The notes beneath the pieces were generated by a model that searched no databases, was not told the origin of the DNA, and saw nothing but the letters and a program-made list of their open reading frames with translations. Shown here piece after piece: positions 1 to 7,381 of a stretch of DNA of 7,531 bases. This DNA is from Flavobacteriales bacterium UBA6772. Its GTDB lineage: Bacteria > Bacteroidota > Bacteroidia > Flavobacteriales > UBA7430. Each line of letters starts with the position of its first letter. Positions within the stretch are counted from its first letter, which is position 1. The DNA lies in NCBI GenBank assembly GCA_002453265.1, contig DKGK01000083.1:1-7531 (forward strand), in the 5' to 3' direction. The position numbers and the translations under genes were made by a program.

Positions 1-810
1 GGACATCCTGGCACCATGGGTTTTGATGCTTATGCAGAAATTGCGGGCTTTAATTCTTATAAAGATTTTAGCGATTACACTGGTCCAGAAACAGATTATG
101 ATGGGAAATGGGGAATATTTGATGAACCTTTTTTGCAATTTTATAAATCAGATTTAGATTCACTAAAAGAACCTTTCTTTTCGACTGTTTTCACACTAAG
201 TTCTCACCATCCTTATACTATTCCAGAAGCTTATAAAAACAAGTTTCCGAAAGGGGAAATTCCTATTCACGAAAGTATTTCTTATACCGATTTTGCCTTA
301 AAACAGTTTTTTAAAGAAGCTCAAAAGAGTTCTTGGTTCTCTAATACGTTGTTTATTATTACAGCAGATCATACCTTTAAGGCTACGCATAAAGCCTATC
401 AAAACTCGAATGGTTTGTATGCAATTCCATTAATTATTTTCGAGCCATCAGTTAGTACTTATACCACAATTACCAAAGCTTGCCAGCAAGCTGATGTATT
501 GCCTACCGTTGTAGATTATTTACAAATTGACACGAATTTGGTTCATTTTGGAAATTCAATTTTCGATTCTACAGGTTTTGCTGTTAATTACTTAAATAAC
601 ATTTATCAATTTTTTGAAAATGATTATTTATTACAATTTAATGGTGTAGAAAGCTTGGCTTTGTATAATACTTTAGAAGATTCTTTGTTACAAGTAAATA
701 GATTACAAACAGATGTACTATTGGCTTTAAATATGGAAAACAAATTAAAGGCTATACTCCAAGAATACAATTACAGAATGATTCACAATCAATTAGAATT
801 GAATGATTAA
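1..810 (+). CDS. LtaS-like sulfatase-fold phosphotransferase, C-terminal part (5' end outside window)
   Basis: The frame is open from base 1, so the ATG at 16 is internal and the gene starts upstream; about 269 C-terminal residues are visible. The segment matches the second half of the lipoteichoic-acid-synthase/sulfatase (alkaline phosphatase superfamily) domain. A TLSSHHPY motif at 193-216 carries the family's substrate-side histidine region. The stretch ending in ITADHT (358-375) holds the Asp-His pair (367-372) that binds the catalytic metal in LtaS-type enzymes. The nucleophilic Thr and the N-terminal membrane helices expected of the family lie outside the window, so catalytic competence cannot be judged. 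Known members are inner-membrane proteins with an extracytoplasmic catalytic domain that move phosphoglycerol or related head groups. The substrate here is unknown, because Bacteroidota do not make classical lipoteichoic acid. The 3' end overlaps the diacylglycerol kinase gene by 8 bases, suggesting co-transcription. Family call is firm; the exact reaction is inference. Confidence 0.88.
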   Translation, partial: GHPGTMGFDAYAEIAGFNSYKDFSDYTGPETDYDGKWGIFDEPFLQFYKSDLDSLKEPFFSTVFTLSSHHPYTIPEAYKNKFPKGEIPIHESISYTDFALKQFFKEAQKSSWFSNTLFIITADHTFKATHKAYQNSNGLYAIPLIIFEPSVSTYTTITKACQQADVLPTVVDYLQIDTNLVHFGNSIFDSTGFAVNYLNNIYQFFENDYLLQFNGVESLALYNTLEDSLLQVNRLQTDVLLALNMENKLKAILQEYNYRMIHNQLELND

Positions 811-1690
811 GAAGAAGATACACTTTATTATAAATCCCATTTCTGGTACTGGGAAGCAAGAAAATATTGAAGAGAAAATTTCTCAGGAAATAAATTCCTC
901 TAGTTTCGATTTTTTTATTCATTACACCAATGAAAAAGGACATGCTACAAAAATAGCTCAACAATTAGTACTCGATAAAGCCGATGTTGTAGTTGCGGTT
1001 GGAGGCGATGGAACCGTAAACGAAATTGCACAAGCATTAGTAAATAGTCGTACTATTTTAGGAATTATTCCTACAGGTTCTGGAAATGGTTTAGCTCGTC
1101 ATTTGGGTATTCCACAGCAAGTAAATAGATCTTTACGATTGATAAATACGCTCAACACAAAAGCAATTGATTCATGTACAGCAAATAATCAATTCTTTGT
1201 AAATGTTTCTGGAATCGGTTACGATGGTCATATTTCGCATTGTTTCGCTAAGGAAAGAAAACGAGGGCTGAAAACCTATGTAAAGTTAATTCTCACGGAA
1301 TGGTGGACTTATACTGTAAAGGATTTTCAAGTTTATGTTAATGGAATAGAGGTGTTTACTGAAGCTGCGGTACTGGTTAGTTTTGCAAATGGCTCACAGT
1401 TTGGAAATAATGTTATTGTTTCTCCAGAGTCTATAGACAACGATGGTGAAATTGAATTGTGTATCCTTAAACCCTTTAACTTTTACGAAATCCCTCATGT
1501 TTTATTAGCTTTAGTATCTCGAAGATTTCATCTTCATAAAAAAATGCAAATAATAAAATGTTCATCTGCTACAATAATTACACAGGGAGCAAAAGCTCAT
1601 TTAGATGGTGAACCAAAGCTATTAGGCGATAAAATTGAATTGCGAGTTTTGCCAAAAAGTATTCATGTAATTACCAATCAGTTGGTTTAA
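803..1690 (+). CDS. YegS/DgkB-family diacylglycerol (lipid) kinase
   Basis: This is a full-length 295-residue member of the diacylglycerol kinase catalytic family (DAGK_cat fold), a normal length for bacterial YegS/DgkB/BmrU proteins. The N-terminus has the typical INPISGTGK turn (residues 10-18). The nucleotide-binding GGDGT motif is at residues 67-71 and PTGSGNG at 90-96. The C-terminal domain carries DNDGE (around 212-216) and LDGEP (267-271); the latter includes the Asp/Glu positions used for catalysis and metal binding in DgkB. It should phosphorylate diacylglycerol or a related lipid with ATP at the inner face of the cytoplasmic membrane, giving phosphatidic acid. The ATG lies inside the end of the upstream LtaS-like gene (8-base overlap) with no evident Shine-Dalgarno, as is usual in Bacteroidota; translational coupling is likely. 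Lipid specificity (diacylglycerol, sphingoid base or other) cannot be read from sequence, so no gene symbol is given. Confidence 0.93.
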   Translation: MIKKKIHFIINPISGTGKQENIEEKISQEINSSSFDFFIHYTNEKGHATKIAQQLVLDKADVVVAVGGDGTVNEIAQALVNSRTILGIIPTGSGNGLARHLGIPQQVNRSLRLINTLNTKAIDSCTANNQFFVNVSGIGYDGHISHCFAKERKRGLKTYVKLILTEWWTYTVKDFQVYVNGIEVFTEAAVLVSFANGSQFGNNVIVSPESIDNDGEIELCILKPFNFYEIPHVLLALVSRRFHLHKKMQIIKCSSATIITQGAKAHLDGEPKLLGDKIELRVLPKSIHVITNQLV

Positions 1691-1748
1691 TTTTCTCGAA
1701 ATAATTGACTTTTATAGAATATAAGAATTACTATATATTCACAAGCTA

Positions 1749-1797
1749 TTTGTTCTGATTTTGGTAGTATATTACTTTTAAATTTATTGTATTTTTA
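1749..1797 (+). promoter_or_regulatory. Candidate Bacteroidota-type promoter for the M43 protease gene
   Basis: Two overlapping candidates are visible in the 1691-1813 gap. The better-spaced one is TTTG at 1749-1752, then 20 bases, then TACTTTTA at 1773-1780, which matches the Bacteroidota -7 consensus TAnnTTTG at 7 of 8 positions. The second is TATTTTTA at 1790-1797 (also 7 of 8), closer to the ATG at 1814 but with the nearest TTTG (1760-1763) 26 bases away, wider than usual. Either box would give a short leader. The rest of the gap shows no gene and no convincing terminator for the upstream operon. Confidence 0.35.
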
Positions 1798-1813
1798 CCT
1801 CTTAAACTTCACT

Positions 1814-3883
1814 ATGCGTCAACTATTTATACTCCTTGCTTTTTGTGTTACAAATGCAACTTATTCTCAGGTACACATACCTCGTTGTAATTTTGATTCT
1901 TTGTATTTAGAAGAATTGAAATCGCCAGACTTTAGAGCATTACAGAAAATTGAAGAAGTTCAATTTCAAAAATACTTATTAGAGAAATCCGATAGCTTGG
2001 AAATATTCACAATTCCTGTTGTGGTTCATATAGTAAAGAATATGAACGAAATAGAAATGAATATTTCTGATGAAATGATTTTTAGACAAATTGAAATCCT
2101 TAACGAAACTTATAATAATTTAAATGCCGATTTGGTAAATACACCTGAATTTTTTGAATCATTAATAGGAAATACAGGAATTGAGTTTTGTTTAGCTACT
2201 GTAGATCCTACAGGCTTTTCTACCAATGGAATTACTCGAAATACTACCGATGTAGAAACATTTTCTACAGGAACTAATAGTATAAAATTCGCCACTATGG
2301 GAGGCGTGGATGCTTGGGATACAGATTCTTATTTAAATATTTGGGTCGGTAAAATAGCCTCCAGTATTTTGGGCTATTCTCATCTTCCAACATCTACAAG
2401 CATTACGCCACAAGAACATGGTTTGGTTGTTAACTATCCGTATTTTGGGGAAACTGACAATCCTGCTTATGGAATGGGAAAGACTTCGGTACATGAGATA
2501 GGCCATTATTTAAACTTAAAACATCCTTGGGGAACGGGTAATTGTGATCCAAATAACGACTGGGTAAGCGACACACCAATTACTGAATCTGCCTATGCCG
2601 GAAATCCCGAACATCCACAAACTTCTTGCGAAACAGTAGATATGTTTATGAATTATATGGACTATGTTTACGATGAAAGTATGGTGATGTTTAGCCAAGG
2701 TCAAGCCGATAGAATGCGGTATTCCTTTCAAATTCATAGATCCGGGCTGCAAGAGTCTAACGGCTGTGGAACCCCATTATTAATTGCTGCACCAGAAATT
2801 ATTCACGCTTCAAACGAAGTAGCTAACGATGGAAGTATCAGCTTAAACATAGTTTCCGGAATACCACCTTTTACTTATTATTGGGAGTCTGGCGAAGAGT
2901 TCGATAGTTTAGGCGGATTAGCTGTAGGCGATTATTCTGTTTTAGTTAACGATTCTATGGGACAAGAAATAAACTTAACTTTTACGATTTCATTTTACGG
3001 ACAAGTACAAGAATCCGATAATTTTGAATCGTATTCTATGGATTCTCTTTTGTTTTTACAATCTGATGAATGGTTAGCCTATTGTACAGATAGTTTTGCT
3101 GCAAATATTTCAGACTTTGCTGCTCCCGAAGGCGTTCAATATCTAGAAATTAACGATCTAGATGGTGCCAATTCGTTTTATAAAGACTTAGGTGGTTTAC
3201 ACAATAATGCTTACGATTTATCTTTTAGTGCTTATTTTCCAACAGGACGATCAGCTGCTTACACTCTCTATCACAACGCTTCTTGTGTGAATCCAATTCC
3301 CGCCTATAAAATTAAATTTGCAACAGACGGCTATGGTAAGATTATGCATGGTGGTGATTCTACTTTCTTCAATTTCCCACAAGACCAGTGGTGCGAAATC
3401 AGTCATTTAATTGATTTAGATAGAGCTATTATTGAGTTTTATTTAAATGGAACAATTATTTCTGATTGGAATTTTAACGAAACCATAGACACTCAATTCG
3501 GAAATAACAAATTACACACAATTGTGTTTAACGACTTTGCAGACTCTTTGAGTCAAGTACATTACTTTATTGATGACTTTAAATTAGTTTTAGCTCCAAA
3601 TTCTGAGATTGGCATAAATGATGTTTTACAAGATTTAGACATTGTTGCTTATCCAAATCCAGCTAAAGATTTACTTACTATTAGAGCAGGATCTACATTA
3701 AACAATGCTTGTGAGCTTGTGCTATTAAATACGCTAGGTCAAGTTTTAGAAATTAAAAAGTGGAATACTAAGGAGCAAAATGAAATAAAGATTTCTGTAC
3801 AAGAATACCCACAAGGAATCTATTTTTTAAGGATAGCAACTCAAAATAAAACTAAAGTGATGAGGTTTATCATTTCTAAGTAA
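1814..3883 (+). CDS. Secreted M43 (pappalysin-family) zinc metalloprotease with T9SS sorting domain
   Basis: The product is 689 residues from the ATG at 1814, chosen because it gives a clean signal peptide (MRQLFILLAFCVTNATYSQ); an in-frame ATG at 1787 would only add an uncharged hydrophobic extension. The catalytic domain spans roughly residues 40-320. The zinc site HEIGHYLNLKH is at 227-237, with His227, His231 and His237 as ligands and Glu228 as general base. The Met-turn NYMDY is at 280-284 (Met282). Cysteines at 244, 272 and 318 may form disulfides. Residues about 335-392 resemble a SprB repeat (SGIPPFTYYW, then LAVGDYSVLVND). Residues about 395-600 look like a concanavalin/LamG-type jelly roll, judged from strand pattern only. 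A T9SS type A sorting domain fills about 606-689, starting at AYPNP and ending in a short basic strand. It is expected to be exported by Sec, carried through the outer membrane by T9SS, and released or surface-attached. The gene stands alone, flanked by its own promoter-bearing gap and a 69-base gap. The substrate is unknown. Confidence 0.92.
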   Translation: MRQLFILLAFCVTNATYSQVHIPRCNFDSLYLEELKSPDFRALQKIEEVQFQKYLLEKSDSLEIFTIPVVVHIVKNMNEIEMNISDEMIFRQIEILNETYNNLNADLVNTPEFFESLIGNTGIEFCLATVDPTGFSTNGITRNTTDVETFSTGTNSIKFATMGGVDAWDTDSYLNIWVGKIASSILGYSHLPTSTSITPQEHGLVVNYPYFGETDNPAYGMGKTSVHEIGHYLNLKHPWGTGNCDPNNDWVSDTPITESAYAGNPEHPQTSCETVDMFMNYMDYVYDESMVMFSQGQADRMRYSFQIHRSGLQESNGCGTPLLIAAPEIIHASNEVANDGSISLNIVSGIPPFTYYWESGEEFDSLGGLAVGDYSVLVNDSMGQEINLTFTISFYGQVQESDNFESYSMDSLLFLQSDEWLAYCTDSFAANISDFAAPEGVQYLEINDLDGANSFYKDLGGLHNNAYDLSFSAYFPTGRSAAYTLYHNASCVNPIPAYKIKFATDGYGKIMHGGDSTFFNFPQDQWCEISHLIDLDRAIIEFYLNGTIISDWNFNETIDTQFGNNKLHTIVFNDFADSLSQVHYFIDDFKLVLAPNSEIGINDVLQDLDIVAYPNPAKDLLTIRAGSTLNNACELVLLNTLGQVLEIKKWNTKEQNEIKISVQEYPQGIYFLRIATQNKTKVMRFIISK

Positions 3884-3940
3884 ACAAATCGAACTTTATT
3901 TAAAACGATCAAAGCTAACTACCTCATTCCTTATTTTAAA

Positions 3941-3955
3941 TATCTTTGCCAAATG
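3941..3955 (+). promoter_or_regulatory. TAnnTTTG -7 box directly before the queE start
   Basis: TATCTTTG at 3941-3948 matches the Bacteroidota housekeeping -7 consensus TAnnTTTG at every fixed position, and the queE ATG begins at 3953. If the box sits at its usual distance from the transcription start, the mRNA would begin at or within a few bases of the AUG, making a leaderless or nearly leaderless transcript. No good -33 TTG/TTTG is seen 17-23 bases upstream. The whole gap 3884-3952 contains no other recognisable element and no hairpin terminator for the protease gene. Confidence 0.55.
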
Positions 3956-4603
3956 ACATCAAAACAAGCTTCAAATACATCGTTAAAAGAGCAGGTTCAA
4001 AAAGGGCTTTCTTTACCTTTAATGGAACATTTTTATACCATTCAAGGAGAAGGATTTCATTCTGGAGTACCTTGCTATTTTGTCCGTTTAGCAGGTTGCG
4101 ACGTTGGTTGCCCTTGGTGCGATGTAAAGGAAAGTTGGGAACAAGAAAAACATCCGATTCATTCAACCGAAGAGATTGTTAATTGGGTGGCTTTAACAAA
4201 AGCACCTAAAGTTGTTGTTACAGGAGGCGAGCCTTTAATGCATAATTTAGATACTCTTTGCGAGCTATTTCATTTAAATGGAATAGATTGTCATATCGAA
4301 ACTTCTGGAGCTCATCCTTATAGTGGAAGTTGGGATTGGTTTACATTATCTCCAAAAAAACGCAAATTACCTTTACTTGAAAATTATATAAAAGCAGACG
4401 AACTAAAAGTAGTAATTGCACGCTCCAACGATTTCCGTTTTGCAGAGCAGCAGGCGGCAAAAGTACCTGCCAATTGCAAATTGTATTTACAAGCAGAATG
4501 GTCTAAGGAAACTGAAATTTTAAAAGAAATTATTGAGTTTGTAAAAGAAAATCCAAAATGGAACATCTCATTACAAACCCATAAATACATGGAAATTCCT
4601 TAG
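3953..4603 (+). CDS. queE: 7-carboxy-7-deazaguanine synthase (radical SAM)
   Basis: The product has 216 residues, normal for QueE. It converts 6-carboxy-5,6,7,8-tetrahydropterin to 7-carboxy-7-deazaguanine in the cytoplasm, the ring-contraction step on the way to preQ0 and queuosine in tRNA. Visible signatures: YTIQGEG (residues 28-34); the QueE-type CX3CX2C iron-sulfur cluster motif CDVGCPWC, with Cys49, Cys53 and Cys56; the SAM-binding TGGEP at 90-94; IETSG at 115-119; SPK at 133-135; and the C-terminal LQTHKYMEIP, a common QueE ending. The start is set by the -7 box just upstream and by the family-typical distance to QGEG. No other queuosine gene (queC, queD, queF) is in the window. It appears to be first in a three-gene unit: the stop is separated by one base from the next ATG. 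Nothing suggests damage or transfer. Confidence 0.95.
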   Translation: MTSKQASNTSLKEQVQKGLSLPLMEHFYTIQGEGFHSGVPCYFVRLAGCDVGCPWCDVKESWEQEKHPIHSTEEIVNWVALTKAPKVVVTGGEPLMHNLDTLCELFHLNGIDCHIETSGAHPYSGSWDWFTLSPKKRKLPLLENYIKADELKVVIARSNDFRFAEQQAAKVPANCKLYLQAEWSKETEILKEIIEFVKENPKWNISLQTHKYMEIP

Positions 4604-4604
4604 T

Positions 4605-6497
4605 ATGCGTTTCCTTTTAATCTTTTTAGTGCTTAGTTTTCAGTGTTTCGCACAGGAAACAACCAAATCCAGAAAAGCGGCCAAAATTTATAGAGCTGCA
4701 AAATCTTCTGTAGCAATTCAAGATTTTTATTCTGCTAAAATATTCTTAAACGAAGCTCTAATAATAGACAATCGTTTTGTAGAAGCTTGGATTTTATTAG
4801 GAGATGTAAGTATTGGCTTAGGCGATAAGCAAAATGGAATTGAAGCGTATAGAAAATCAATTCCCTTAGCTCCTAGGTTTTCTTTTCCTATGTACTACAG
4901 GTTGGCTATTGCAGAACATTCATTGGGTGATTATTCTGAAGCATTGCAGCATATTCGCAAGTATATGAGTTCCAAAAACATATCCGAAAAATACCGTAAA
5001 AAGGCAATAGCCTTAAAGAAATCCTGTGAGTTTTCTCTAAGTTCAAAACGTAATCCAGTAAGTTTTAATCCTGTTAATTTAGGCGTAAATATTAATTCTG
5101 ATGCAGATGAATATTTACCTGCATTATCGGCAGATGGAAGTACTTTAATTTTTACACGAAGTAAAAAGATAGATGGTTTTAGAAATGAAGACTTCTTTTT
5201 ATCTTATCATAATACAGACCAATGGGAATTGGCTAAAAATCTTGGGAAACCTATTAACACAGAACAAAACGAAGGAGCTCAATGTATTACTGCAGATGGT
5301 AAAACGCTCTACTTTACCGCTTGTTCTCGGCCGAATTCCTTTGGTAGATGCGATATTTACGAATCTAATTTAGTGAATGGAAAATGGAGCGAACCTCTCA
5401 ATTTGGGCGAAAATGTAAATACTGAAAATTGGGAATCTCAACCTGCGATTTCTGCAGATGGAAGACAGCTATTTTTTGTATCAAACAGAACTGGAGGAAT
5501 AGGAGGGAAGGATATTTGGGTTTCGTATAAGAATACAAAAGGCAATTGGACAAAAGCCAAAAACCTAGGTAAAGACATTAATACAAAAAAAGACGACATT
5601 TCGCCTTTTTTACACTGGGATAATCAAACACTCTATTTCGCCTCTAAAGGTTTTGTTGGAATGGGAGGATTCGATATTTTCCTTTCTCGCTTAGATGAGT
5701 TTGGCAATTGGGGAACCGTAAAAAACATTGGTTATCCTATAAATTCTCCCGCTGATGAAAACTCTTTAATTGTGGCAAAAGATGGTCGTACCGCCTATTT
5801 CGCTTCAGCTTACTTTAATGAAGATAGAAATGATTTAGACCTCTTTACCTTCGATTTACCTCAGGAAAGTAGAGCAAGAGAAGTAGCTTATGTACAGGGT
5901 ATAATTACAGATGCTAAGACAAAAAAACCAATAAAAGCTGATATTGAATTAGTTGATCTACAATCTGGTAGATCGTATAAAAGTTCTCACTCTGACTTAG
6001 ATGGAAATTATATGCTTTGTTTACCCTCTAAAGCAGAATATGCATTAACAGTAACAAAGAAAAAATATTTATTTTATTCCGAGAATATTCAACTCAAAAA
6101 AGAGGGCAGTATATTAGTAAAAAACTTCAAGCTTCAAGCTTTAGAAGTTGGAGAGCAGGTAAGGTTAGATAATATATTTTTCGAATTAGAAGCTTTTCAA
6201 CTCAAAGATGAATCGGCTACAGAGTTGAATAAAATTATTCAGTTTATGGACTCGAATCCTTTTCTAGTAATAGAAATAGGAGGACATACAGATAATAGTG
6301 GTTCTAAGAATTATAATTTAGATTTATCGGAGCAAAGAGCAGCATCCGTAAAACGTGCTTTACTACAAAGAGGCTTAAAATCTGAACGTATTAAAACAAA
6401 AGGCTATGGAATGCGTAAAGCCTTAAACGCAAATAGTTCGGAAGAAGAAAGAGCTATAAATAGAAGGACAGAATTAAAAATTATTTCAGTAATATGA
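4605..6497 (+). CDS. PorE-like TPR/PD40-propeller/CRD/OmpA-domain envelope protein
   Basis: The product has 630 residues. Signal peptide MRFLLIFLVLSFQCFAQ is probably cut by signal peptidase I near Ala16; the Cys at 14 is not in a lipobox. Residues about 22-145 form TPR helices. Five PD40/WD40-like blades follow, each with an (A)DG-x-x-L/A-x-F core; the core Asp residues sit at 177, 231, 285, 339 and 393, exactly 54 apart. Residues about 427-512 are a carboxypeptidase-regulatory-like beta-sandwich (VQGIITD, then DLDGNYML). The OmpA domain occupies about 515-630 with GHTDNSG, LSEQRAASVKRAL and NRRTEL. Asp563 and Arg578 occupy the spacing of the diaminopimelate-binding pair of OmpA, so peptidoglycan binding is likely. 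This domain order is that of Porphyromonas gingivalis PorE (PG1058), a periplasmic T9SS component, but Bacteroidota often encode several such proteins, so T9SS function is inference. It starts one base after queE and overlaps the next gene by ATGA. Confidence 0.92.
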   Translation: MRFLLIFLVLSFQCFAQETTKSRKAAKIYRAAKSSVAIQDFYSAKIFLNEALIIDNRFVEAWILLGDVSIGLGDKQNGIEAYRKSIPLAPRFSFPMYYRLAIAEHSLGDYSEALQHIRKYMSSKNISEKYRKKAIALKKSCEFSLSSKRNPVSFNPVNLGVNINSDADEYLPALSADGSTLIFTRSKKIDGFRNEDFFLSYHNTDQWELAKNLGKPINTEQNEGAQCITADGKTLYFTACSRPNSFGRCDIYESNLVNGKWSEPLNLGENVNTENWESQPAISADGRQLFFVSNRTGGIGGKDIWVSYKNTKGNWTKAKNLGKDINTKKDDISPFLHWDNQTLYFASKGFVGMGGFDIFLSRLDEFGNWGTVKNIGYPINSPADENSLIVAKDGRTAYFASAYFNEDRNDLDLFTFDLPQESRAREVAYVQGIITDAKTKKPIKADIELVDLQSGRSYKSSHSDLDGNYMLCLPSKAEYALTVTKKKYLFYSENIQLKKEGSILVKNFKLQALEVGEQVRLDNIFFELEAFQLKDESATELNKIIQFMDSNPFLVIEIGGHTDNSGSKNYNLDLSEQRAASVKRALLQRGLKSERIKTKGYGMRKALNANSSEEERAINRRTELKIISVI

Positions 6498-7342
6498 TAC
6501 AAGTTGTTGAGTGCCCAAGAGATGCAATGCAAGGACTAGAAGGTTTTATTCCAACAGAATTGAAAGCTGAGTACATAAATATGCTTTTAAAGGTTGGTTT
6601 TCATACTATAGATTTTGGCTCTTTTGTATCGCCCAAAGCAATTCCTCAATTGCGAGATACTGAAGCTGTACTTTCGAAATTGAATTTAGATGACACCGAT
6701 TCAAAGCTATTAGCAATTGTTGCAAATAGCCGAGGTGCAGAACAGGCTGCGTCTTTCGACGAAATACACTATTTAGGCTACCCATTTTCTGTCTCAGAGA
6801 TTTTTCAGCAACGCAACACGAAACGTTCTATAGATGATTCTTTGGTTTTAGTAGAAAAAATGCAAAACCTATGTGTTTCGAAAAATAAGGAATTGGTTGT
6901 TTACCTTTCTATGGCTTTTGGAAACCCTTATAATGAAGCTTGGGATGTAGATATAGTAGCCAAATGGACTGAGGTTTTGGCTAATATGGGTGTTAAGACT
7001 TTAGCCCTTTCCGATACAATTGGCGTTTCTACTAAAGAAACGATTGCACCTTTATTTTCTCAACTTATTCCAGCATTTAAAGACGTTACATTTGGGGCTC
7101 ATCTTCACACCACAGCCAATACTTGGCACGAAAAAGTTTTAGCAGCTTATAAGTCTGGTTGTACTCGTTTCGATACAGCTATTCAGGGTTTTGGAGGTTG
7201 TCCTATGGCTACCGATGCACTTACCGGTAATATGCCTACCGAAAAAATGCTATCGTTCCTTAATGAACAAAAGGAAGACTCTGGGCTTAATGCTCTTGCT
7301 TTCGAATCGGCTTATAATAAGGCTATAGAGGTATTTCTTTAA
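6494..7342 (+). CDS. Hydroxymethylglutaryl-CoA lyase
   Basis: The product has 282 residues, slightly short of the usual ~300 for bacterial HMG-CoA lyases but covering the whole TIM barrel (HMGL-like family, DRE-TIM metallolyases). It should split 3-hydroxy-3-methylglutaryl-CoA into acetoacetate and acetyl-CoA, the last step of leucine breakdown, in the cytoplasm. Visible active-site elements: PRD at residues 8-10 (catalytic Arg9, metal-ligand Asp10); SFVSPK at 43-48; metal-binding HLH with His203 and His205; and GGCP with the catalytic loop Cys236. The 31-residue spacing from the second His to the Cys equals that of the human enzyme. Oddities: PRDAMQG replaces the common PRDGLQNE, and Asp40 stands where the human enzyme has Glu72. 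From memory, Flavobacteriia homologues share these features, so I read them as clade-typical. The ATG overlaps the upstream stop (ATGA), implying translational coupling. No other leucine-degradation gene is present. Confidence 0.92.
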   Translation: MIQVVECPRDAMQGLEGFIPTELKAEYINMLLKVGFHTIDFGSFVSPKAIPQLRDTEAVLSKLNLDDTDSKLLAIVANSRGAEQAASFDEIHYLGYPFSVSEIFQQRNTKRSIDDSLVLVEKMQNLCVSKNKELVVYLSMAFGNPYNEAWDVDIVAKWTEVLANMGVKTLALSDTIGVSTKETIAPLFSQLIPAFKDVTFGAHLHTTANTWHEKVLAAYKSGCTRFDTAIQGFGGCPMATDALTGNMPTEKMLSFLNEQKEDSGLNALAFESAYNKAIEVFL

Positions 7343-7381
7343 ACGGAACTGTGAAATGTAAGTGCTTGTTTTCGTATTAAA

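Noticed and set aside
1717..1740. Seven-base inverted repeat GAATATA/TATATTC after the lipid kinase gene, considered as a terminator.
   Set aside because: The stem is almost all A-T and no T-run follows it; such repeats are expected by chance in this AT-rich gap.
1787..1813. In-frame upstream ATG that would extend the M43 protease by nine residues.
   Set aside because: The extension (MYFYLLNFT) has no positive charge and spoils an otherwise standard signal peptide; a candidate -7 box at 1790-1797 would lie inside it. Not fully excluded, because another candidate box sits at 1773-1780.
3936..4182. Other long open frames on both strands over the start of queE.
   Set aside because: They overlap the well-supported radical SAM gene, have no family signature and are typical shadow frames; the same holds for other overlapping frames in the window.
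4605..4655. Cys14 in the signal peptide of the OmpA-domain protein as a lipoprotein anchor like that of PorE.
   Set aside because: The residues before it are S-F-Q, not a lipobox; cleavage near FAQ by signal peptidase I fits better.
6494..6600. Possibility that the last complete gene is a homocitrate/isopropylmalate synthase-type or other DRE-TIM enzyme.
   Set aside because: SFVSPK, HLH and the GGCP loop with HMG-CoA-lyase spacing point to HMG-CoA lyase.
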